NCBI RefSeq assembly: GCF_964340395.1
Contig: NC_135554.1
Location: forward strand, 11,042,975 to 11,106,974
Origin: Glandiceps talaboti
Lineage: Eukaryota; Hemichordata; Enteropneusta; Spengelidae
DNA length: 64,000 bases
Direction: 5' to 3'
The position numbers were made by a program, and so were the translations under genes. Shown here piece after piece: positions 13,760 to 64,000 of this stretch (the stretch's first letter is position 1; the number at the start of each line of letters is the position of its first letter). The notes beneath the pieces are model-generated. The model was not told where the DNA came from, made no database searches, and worked only from the letters and a program-made list of their open reading frames with translations.

Positions 13760-14910
13760 ACAGAGCCAAAATTTATTACAAATTAAGTTCGAGCACAATA
13801 TGTAACGTAGTGTAGGAAGACTAAAACCAACATTTGTTTGGATAATATAAAAATACTATGTGTTGTGTTTGTGGATCATATTATAAGTTTTAATGCGTTA
13901 GGGTTTAACATGTATATCCTTTTTAGTGTAATAGGTATGAGCAAGGACACAGGAACCATTTTCCCCAAAAAGTTGTTACCATGGAAACGGCCAACATTTG
14001 AGCCAAAATCACATTGTATCTTCCTGCAGTTCGGCAATTGAAACCCGGACAGTCACTTAATGTTTTGCAGGACACCTTTATCCTGACAATAATGAAAGGT
14101 TTCTATAATAAAAACCAAACTGTATGTTGGAGTCTAACAAATAAGAACATATATGATGACAGACCTGGGGATTGATGTAAAGAAAGTTTCCACACTTGTT
14201 GTAATATGTTGCAGGAAGACTAAGACCAACATTTGTTCGGATGACATATGGGGAGCATGCGTTTGATTCGTATATCATGTTTTGTTGATGTGTTTAGGTT
14301 GAATATTTATATATTATGTGTGTAACAGGTATCATACGACATACAAGACCCCTTCTTTCGAGAAAGTACGCATGTTTTGTGCCAGGAACATATTTTGTCT
14401 TCCTATAGTGCAACAACGGAAACCTGGAGAGTCACATAACGTTTTGCAGGACAGGTTTAAACTAAAAATGATGAAAGGTTTCTATATATCAAACACTAAT
14501 ATGGAAATATGTGATGACAGACCTGGGATTGATATAAAGAAAGTTACACCACTTTTTGTAACATGTTGCAGGAACACTAAAACCCGAATTTATTCGGATG
14601 ACATACAGGTATTATGCGTTTGATTCGTATATCATGTTAACGATTTAACGTGTATAGGTTGAAAATTTATATATTTTGTGTGTAACAGGTATCCAACATA
14701 CATGACCCATTCTTCCGAGAATATATGCATGTTACCATGACAACAGCCATCTTTTGAGCCAAAATATCATTTAGTCTTAGTGTAGTTCAGCCATGGAAAC
14801 ACGGAGAGTCATATAATGTTTTGCAGGACAGCTTTAATCTGAAAATAAAGTAAGGTTTTATATATCAAACTCTAAAAAAAAAGAATCTAAAAAAAAGAAA
14901 ATATATGATG
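13754..14910. repeat. Tandem repeat of about 378 bp, nearly three copies
   Basis: The phrase GTTTTGCAGGACA occurs at 14,062, 14,441 and 14,818, with repeated ATGATGACAGA and GATTCGTATATCATG between. Small open frames inside are not conserved as proteins. Confidence 0.75.
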
Positions 14911-15106
14911 TTATATTGAATGTGTACATAATTTTGTTGATATAGATGTTAATCTGTCCTTAGAAATCATCATCTCAAAAATGTGACACCGCGACAAATA
15001 CCGAGAATTTAGTAATGTCTAAAATCATTGTTCCTTGGGTGCCTTAGGATTTCGGTGTCACCAGAAAATTACAAAAAAACTATAGGTGATCTAGAATTTG
15101 ATTGTG

Positions 15107-15154
15107 GTTGGTTGGTTGGTTGGTTGGTTGGTTGGTTGGTTGTGTGTGTGTGTG
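15107..15154. repeat. (GGTT)n(GT)n microsatellite
   Basis: Pure tetranucleotide then dinucleotide tract in the C-B spacer. Confidence 0.93.
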
Positions 15155-15532
15155 ACAACAGAAAAGCACGTTTGATTCAACAAAAGGAAAAATCAAATCG
15201 AGGTCTTAATCACATGCTTGCTACTCCACGTGTACACACTGGGGAGTGGGAACGTCACCATTTTTGAATGATCTATACATGACCATATACGAAAGGACAT
15301 ATTACTCAGGCAAATGTGGCCAGGTTACGGAGACTTAAACTTGTACCTGACTGAAGGGAATGTTAGACTGTGAGCGTTTGGAGTTACCCAAACTTCATAT
15401 TCATTTTTGGACAGCCCCTCCCCCAATCTCTCATTCGACCATAAACGACAGCCTGCTAACAAAGATATAGGAGGACTGGGTAGAAGATGTATAAACTGCT
15501 AGTCAATAAGATTTAGAAATAACTTGAAAATC

Positions 15533-15565
15533 ACCACCACAACCACCACCACCACCACCACCATC

Positions 15566-15639
<74 letters not shown>

Positions 15640-15640
15640 C
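15533..15640. repeat. (CAC)n(CAT)n microsatellite
   Basis: Over 100 bp of trinucleotide units. The poly-Thr/poly-His frame through it is an artefact. Confidence 0.95.
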
Positions 15641-16180
15641 TCTAACAACCACCACCACTACCACCAACAACAACAAGAACAACCATCAACAACAATAACA
15701 AAATCAATATAAACATTTCTCTGTTTTAAACTTTTATACAGTTTTGCCAATACTGCAACATTTGTAAACATGAATAAACCACTCCCTTGTAAACAGTAAT
15801 CGTTCAATATAAGTCTATAAATGTTCTCAATCATCCGGGTATGAAGTTAATAACGAAGTTATTATCCTAGTGGACTTGCTGTCATTTTGAATGGCAACAA
15901 TTTCACGTTATCCTTAATTATATTATAGCATTACCAATTCCAGTGAATTTTGTGACGTCATCGCTGTACATTATTACTGATAATGTACTCCGTTATTGGG
16001 CATCGCAGCACTGGAACGAGCATAACAATACAAGCTTATGTACGTACGTGTGTCGCTAGGATTAGTATTCAGCTTCCGGGCCGAACATGGCAGACGATGT
16101 TCAGCGCTGTGTATATTATACGTTGTTTTGCGTTTCTCGGGCTACAAATTCACTTGCATTGGCAAAACTATAAAATAATA

Positions 16181-16320
16181 ACAATAATGTATGCCCTCCC
16201 AGTCCATAATGGACTCAAGCAAACTTTGCACTCCATAATGGGCTCGGCTCTCGCCTCGCCCATTATGTCGTTCAAAGTTTGCTTTCGTCCATTATGGGCT
16301 GGGAGGGCGTACATTATTGT
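16181..16320. mobile_element. Short MITE, 140 bp
   Basis: Both ends read ACAATAATGTAYGCCCTCCC inward, followed by inverted copies of a CCATAATGG box. Lies in the spacer between genes C and B. Confidence 0.78.
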
Positions 16321-16850
16321 TTAATTATAAGTAATTTTTCATATTCATACATTTATTTCTAAACCTTAAAACTATCCCAATGAGATGGAAATACATTGCA
16401 CTGATACAAATCGTCACTGCATTTTAATGTGCCTTGTACTTTTTTTTAAACCACAAGTTAGAGATTTGTTTATGCTGATATCAATCATCAGCAGTCCTGA
16501 TAAAAAACTGAAATTTCAAAATTATTACTTATTACTTCTACATTTCAACATTGGCATAATTAGTTTGCTCCATTCGTTCGTATACGAAGAAATTAACAAG
16601 TGTTCTGTAGCAGGACTGTTCCCACTAGTACGTTATCTTTTTAGTCGTATTTGACATTACTAGTACCAAGTTGATAACTCATGAATTTAATACTTTGGCG
16701 CCTTTGTATAATAAGTGTAGCCGACGACAAAACAGTACGGAACACTAATAACTAACTACCTCAATACAGTTTCTGTAAAGATTGTAAAACAAACTGTCGA
16801 TTTGACTGTAGGTATTAGTTCAAAAATAATTACACTGATGAACTTTCTTA

Positions 16851-16856
16851 TTTATT
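16851..16856 (-). promoter_or_regulatory. Candidate polyadenylation signal of gene B
   Basis: AATAAA on the minus strand about 177 nt past the stop codon of gene B. It is the first canonical hexamer that I found downstream. No transcript evidence. Confidence 0.4.
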
Positions 16857-17032
16857 AAAACGGGCATACATTGTGTTATCGAATTCAATTTATGCTTGAC
16901 AATATGTCCCCCAAGTATGATGGCATCTAATGAATTGCGAAGCTAAACGGACGCAAATGCAATTATGTGTATATGTAACGTATATTATGTATTTTTGTCA
17001 CACCGCGTATCATTACTATTAATTATTGATAT

Positions 17033-51981
<34,949 letters not shown>

Positions 51982-53732
51982 GACTGTTGAAATATAAGAA
52001 TAAAATCTACGTAGAGTTTACATCTATGGCAATTGCGATTGTGGGGTAAAGTGGTGTCTCGACAGAAGCTTTTCTGCCAAAGCTTTGGTGAGGTCTGCAA
52101 ACTATGTGCAAAGGAAAGAGCTGCCTCAAAGCAGATTTTCCCTTTTCACGCCAGATCCCATGAAAACATAAACATAAACATAGGTGTAATAGATAGCACA
52201 CATGTTTTCTTCCTGACTTTGTATGTGGATCATCGTTTCCTTATCATATAAATTTTTGAAACCTTTTTAGTTTAAAGACATTTTTATAAGCAGACTTTCT
52301 CAATACGAAGAAAATAGTTGGTCGCCGTGTTCATTTTCAAATCACGGCTGACTGAATACGTTCAAGTGAAAAGTAAGGCCAAGCCCAAATAACAAATTAA
52401 AAAACATTTTGTATCATTTCTGCTATATTATAGGGAGTTCAAATCTCTGCTGATCTTGAAAGATGTAATGATCACACTTTCAAAATGGCATAATGTGCAA
52501 TTCCAGTGGCCGAAGTTCGTTACACTGTATTTTAAATACCATAAATTGTAGAGTAGACCGAGCTCTGATTAATTTAGTCCAAGTTGGGAGCCCGTGTTAC
52601 AAAACCCATAAATTATACTTAAGGACGCTGAAATAAATCGCGATTTCCGAGTAGAAATTTACATAATTTATGAAAAATTCGTCATGAAAATAAGACAATT
52701 TAATTTAACGTGGTTGTCGGAACTTTGGATTGTAAGACCTGTAGGTATTGAAACGCAGTGCATTTGTCTGTCTCAGAATAATATTGTATAAAAATAATCT
52801 CCGTGGCATGCGTTATGAACTCTATTTTCGAGACCCGCAGCCTTGATGAATGGACGTTATAGCATCGATCAGTGCAATCTACTTTCGACCCTATTTGAAC
52901 AATACAGACGTAAACTCACAGGCTTCGTTACGTTTTGCACATCCAATTTCTTTCACATCCAGAAGAAATGTTCACAAGCCCTACACGAAAAGCGTGAGTG
53001 CGAACAACGTGAATTGCGATCCTAATAGCCTTAAGTTTATGAGAAAGGTATATTCTGCATTGTGTACAACGTTTTAACTTCCTTGTAAATAAAGTTCAGT
53101 AGACCTACTTTACATATTACAAACATTGCATCGTATATCGCCTTTCTTGTCTTATCAGAACTCTTACAGCACCTTGGACATTTCACATATACTCGTGATT
53201 ATACATTTAACTAAGATATTGAACTGTGTACGTGGCAAGGTTGATAACTACCTTCACCTACCTTAAGTAGCAACACAGGTAATAGTCATAGCAAGGGCAC
53301 ACCCCAGAGGGCACGCAAGGTCACTATTAGGGGAAAGTGAACAGCGCCATCCCTAGACGGAACTGTAATAAGTCTATGCCGTAGTGTCTAAAAGTAGCGT
53401 CTTTCCACGGGACTCACCAGTATTCGCCATATACAATGTACATGTAAATATGGGAAAAATCTGATCATGAGTTTATATTTTTAGGATGGATTTCTTTGTA
53501 CATATTACTCAAAATGTTCTACTTACTGTATACATCACTTGCAACTGACTGAACTCAAACCTATAGGGCAATATTCATACGTTACGTATACTCCCTGTAT
53601 AGACTCAACTTGTCCGGATAATATAACATGCTATTCTGTGTAGCATGACAGGACGTGTACAGAAACACTTAACATGCATAATGTACCCAAGCAATTTTTA
53701 AACAACATGTGCACGTATTTTCTGCACGTTTC

Positions 53733-53804
53733 TCACGCTTTTTATTGATTGGTTTGATTGATTGGTTGATTGAATGATTGATTGATTAATTGATTGATTG
53801 ATTA

Positions 53805-53835
<31 letters not shown>

Positions 53836-54097
53836 TATCCATTACATTTGTCAATCACGTATTTCAACTGATTCATGAATGGAAACAAGCTTTAACACAA
53901 CACTAACGATTTACTGATTGATCAATTGATTGATCGATAAACTGACTGACTGACCGACCGACTGACTGACTGACTGACTGGGTCATTGATTGATTAATTG
54001 ATTCACTGACTGAATGACTGACTGATTGATGAGTGATTGATTGATTGATTGATTGATTGCTTGCTTGATTGATTTATTGATTGATTGATTGATTTAG
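53733..54097. repeat. Long variant (TTGA/CTGA)n tract
   Basis: About 365 bp dominated by TTGA and CTGA units with scattered unique DNA, in the A-B spacer. Confidence 0.9.
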
Positions 54098-55332
54098 AGC
54101 ACTGTGATGACTGTGATTTCTACAAAGACTTGTATTTTGTTGAAAAAAAGTCAATTGGATTGAATTGAAAACTTTTGAATATTAAAAAGATGAACCCCCG
54201 CCCTTAACCAATCATACATTAAATTGCAAAATAAAAGGGCGCGTATGTGGACATGGTAAAATATACAACTATATCAGAAAAAGGGACAAGGTTGGGACAA
54301 AGATTCTTGGTATAGGTTATTTAGATTTGCTACATTGCATCACAAATGAACGCTTATTTCCAACACAATATATGTTAGGCTCGTGATTATTTTGTTCGTA
54401 GGTTTCCTTCTTTGGATCAAACGACATGGACATGTATAAATCAAAGGATGCATCATTTTCCTTTCATGTAAAATCTTGTTTTCTGTACGTGTAATTAGAT
54501 AATTAAGCTTATGTATGCACGAATGACTATCACCGATAAGAAATAGCGGATGTGTTGAACGAACGGTATCCTCCTTGGAAAAATCATGATCGACATACAA
54601 ACTAAAACACCTATTTCAAATCTGAGAGGCGATAAAGCATTGTATTTAATGTTAGTATTCGTTCAGACATTTATTTTTTACAGAAAAAAATACAAACCGG
54701 GACAAAGGTAACTGTATACATGGCTACATGCTAGACAATTATTGAAATAGTTGACATTTCCTTCCTCACTGCAGACACACGATCCTACATATTCAATGTA
54801 CTATTTATAACTTTGAGTAACAATAGACCCGGCTCTATGCAATAGTATTGGATACAATCATATACAAGTTGAAATGTATTCACTGTCATACGCAATGGAT
54901 GTATGTGACGTGTCAAAATTTCATTCTTCTGCTAATTTTTTTTGTAGGAGTTAGATGAAAAAAGTAAAATTAGCACAAGAAAACACCATCTACACAAGCA
55001 TCCAATTAAAAGGTCAAAGGTCAATCACGGTCAAAGGTCAATACGGCCTTTGTCATTAGAAATTCCCCCATAATACCATTAATTACAAGGGAATGTCGCT
55101 TTGTGGGATGCAAAATAATACGGCAACTATATAAATATATTTCTGATTATTTATAAAGCTAAACAATTACCCTATATAGATTTAGATAATAATTTGAATG
55201 CTGATTTATTTTAAATTACCATATTGTGTTTAGGGCTGTAAAAATTTACATTTACGTACTCACACTTGATTCAATACTGTTCAAAGTGTATGGTATTACG
55301 AGTAAATCATACATATGATCATATATAATCAT

Positions 55333-55371
<39 letters not shown>

Positions 55372-55419
55372 GTGTGTGTGTGTGTTAAATTAACACAATA
55401 TATATATATATATATTGAA

Positions 55420-55582
55420 CACATATTGCCTGGCCATGAGGGCTATAGCACCCGTTTATTACACCCGAGGGACTGTGAGTTACCAGAATCACATGCTAAA
55501 TAGCATGTGATTCTGGTAACTCACAGTCACGAGGGGGTAATGAACGGGTGCTATAGCCCGAATATAGGCCAGGCAATATGTG
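55420..55582. mobile_element. Foldback element with about 78-bp arms
   Basis: CACATATTGCCTGGCC at one end and GGCCAGGCAATATGTG at the other. The arms stay complementary to the centre (TTACCAGAATCACATGCTA and its inverse). Lies downstream of gene A. Confidence 0.82.
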
Positions 55583-55589
55583 CTTTATA

Positions 55590-55796
55590 ATATACCTCAT
55601 GCTGTGAACTCGCGGTGGCAGACGACATCATCAGAAGCTGCCATTTTGACCTGCTGTGAACTCATGGTGGTCACGTGACCATGTAATAGTTGATGGAACT
55701 ATTTCCCTAGGGAAATAGTCATTCTATTTTCCTATCACGTGACTGATTCTAGCGAATCATGGCACAGCATTATCACTAGGTATATTATAAATATAT
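55590..55796. repeat. Second inverted-repeat unit beside the foldback
   Basis: Ends share ATATACCT and GCTGTG in inverted order. It contains the perfect 20-bp palindrome CTATTTCCCTAGGGAAATAG (55,699-55,718) and inverted CACGTGA boxes. It may be part of one composite element with the previous feature. Confidence 0.55.
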
Positions 55797-56318
55797 ATAT
55801 AAGCATAACTATATGTAACGAATTCATTACTTCACTTCATTATGAATACAATGACATTTTTTGAAATCAAGACTGTTTACCACATCTGCTACAATGTATA
55901 TACCTATCCTTGATTTTTGTTAGAATGACACAATGAATGTTATCGGGTTTTCCTATGTAAACTACTCTATCGTAAACGTTTAACACGTGTTAATTTAACA
56001 AAGAAAATTTGTATTTGTAGCCATCTGTCAGTACAATCAAATTATCAGAAATTTTACTGACTCCTTAACAAGGCAACTGTGCATCAATAATTCTGTTAAT
56101 AATTCACAGCTAAATGTCCGGTTACACTGTACACAACAATTTGTTAATGTGATTTTAAGATATACATGTACGTATACTTAGCTTATATTTATGTTTTACA
56201 AGCAGAGACGAATTATCGTTAACCAATTATTCACCAGTGTCTACGATGAAATGCCATGTAAACTACCTTATATGACTTAATCTCATGTAATCACACTATT
56301 TAAGTAAATTAACGGCTT

Positions 56319-63197
<6,879 letters not shown>

Positions 63198-64000
63198 CTG
63201 AGGAGAGAAGTTATTAGAATCTATTTACAGGTATGTGAATCGAAAAGAAAATATGTTCCCTATAGTATCTTAATTGGAATGACTTCACCATAACACTTAA
63301 TGTTGTAGTACAGAATGATAGTGGCAAGGAAAAAATCTACAATGCAAATCGTATGGTCGATTACAATGTTCGACGGTACAGTTTGACACTAAAGCTTATT
63401 TTTGTCGTCATAATTTTACTAAAATATGACAATGACACTCCAGTTCCTGCAAATAATACCCTGTCCATATTCAAAGCTTATAAAAAAAATAACATTTGGA
63501 GATGCACCTTGAAATGGCATGCAGACCGTTGATGTCCGACTCAAATATTTGACATTGTTTGTTGATCAATGTTAGAATGAATGGTTGGTGTACGAGAAAC
63601 AAGTCTTCTTTATTCGAAGACACCATGCCCGACACTAAGTTCATTTATAAATAGAAGGCTCACTCTCTAAACGTATGAATGCATGAACCTGAATTGTGTC
63701 TATATGTGCAAAACTTCAAAAATATAAAGTAAATTATTTCTAATTGCCCTGGAAGATTGGGGTCAAGCTCAAAGTATCAAAGGAAAATTTACTCTGATCT
63801 ACACAGTTGAACTTAGTCGCTGTATATTCAATTTCGTGAGATGCGGTTAGAAGACAAATTTACGCTAGTTGACATTGAAGGTGATGCCATGGTCAAAGGT
63901 CACAGTCTTTCTAGAAAGCTGTCAATTAAAAATATGTGGAGGGAGACACATGAATGATTCATGTCAGCTGGTTAATAATATACAACATCTAAAGTTGGGA

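Larger units (their letters stand above)
12125..17032. other. Spacer between gene C start and gene B end
   Basis: It holds the presumed leader exon and promoter of gene C (about 12.8-13.4 kb), a TA tract, the 378-bp tandem repeat, GGTT and CAC/CAT microsatellites, a 140-bp MITE and the 3' UTR of gene B. I see no further gene. Confidence 0.6.
51982..56318. other. Spacer between gene B start and gene A end
   Basis: It holds the leader intron and promoter of gene B (acceptor 2 nt before the ATG; leader exon not identified), a long TTGA/CTGA tract at 53.7-54.1 kb, a CA/TA tract and two foldback units. I see no further gene. Confidence 0.6.

Noticed and set aside
15524-15712. Open frame of poly-Thr and poly-His
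   Set aside because: It is only the CAC/CAT microsatellite read in one frame.

Overview
The window is low-GC animal DNA rich in introns, microsatellites and dead transposons. Every protein-coding signal that I can support lies on the minus strand and forms multi-exon cell-surface receptor genes. The sequence alone does not name the species. A marine invertebrate (hemichordate, amphioxus or lophotrochozoan grade) is my inference from the dispersed intron families and the sushi/EGF/FN3 gene content.

Three related genes stand head to tail, read from right to left. Gene A (64,000 to 56,319) is cut by the right edge; its 3' part encodes fibronectin III (FN3) modules, a membrane-proximal module resembling that of receptor tyrosine phosphatases, and a cytoplasmic tail. 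Gene B (51,981 to 17,033) appears complete: 25 coding exons that splice in phase to a predicted 1,307-residue type I membrane protein with a signal peptide, 14 sushi (CCP) domains, one EGF domain, an FN3 pair, the same membrane-proximal module, one transmembrane helix and a short tail with no enzyme domain. Gene C (12,108 to beyond position 1) starts with a signal peptide, then two sushi domains, an EGF/laminin-EGF segment, two Ig domains and at least three FN3 domains, and runs off the left edge.

The most interesting signal is in the tails of genes A and B. Each has two YxxL boxes separated by eight residues (YTEL-x8-YMGL and YTEL-x8-YTGL), which fits the ITAM consensus, followed by a conserved C-terminal YYDxI/V-EK box that resembles ITIM/ITSM sites. 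This suggests a tandem family of ITAM-bearing receptors with RPTP/Tie-like ectodomains and no catalytic domain. In gene A the exon that should encode the transmembrane helix is not visible; its place holds a long TA microsatellite, and the flanking exons would still splice in frame.

The sushi array of gene B (25 to 51 kb) shows active exon birth and death: three CCP exons lie in 1.39-kb tandem copies, larger segments are duplicated with their introns, and about seven degenerate CCP exons remain between the working ones. Introns and intergenic DNA hold a hAT-like element with an 8-bp target duplication and a paralogous empty site, a Penelope-like relic with a GIY-YIG domain, a LINE reverse-transcriptase fragment, several foldback/MITE-like elements, a 1.3-kb segmental duplication shared by the two window edges, and many simple repeats.
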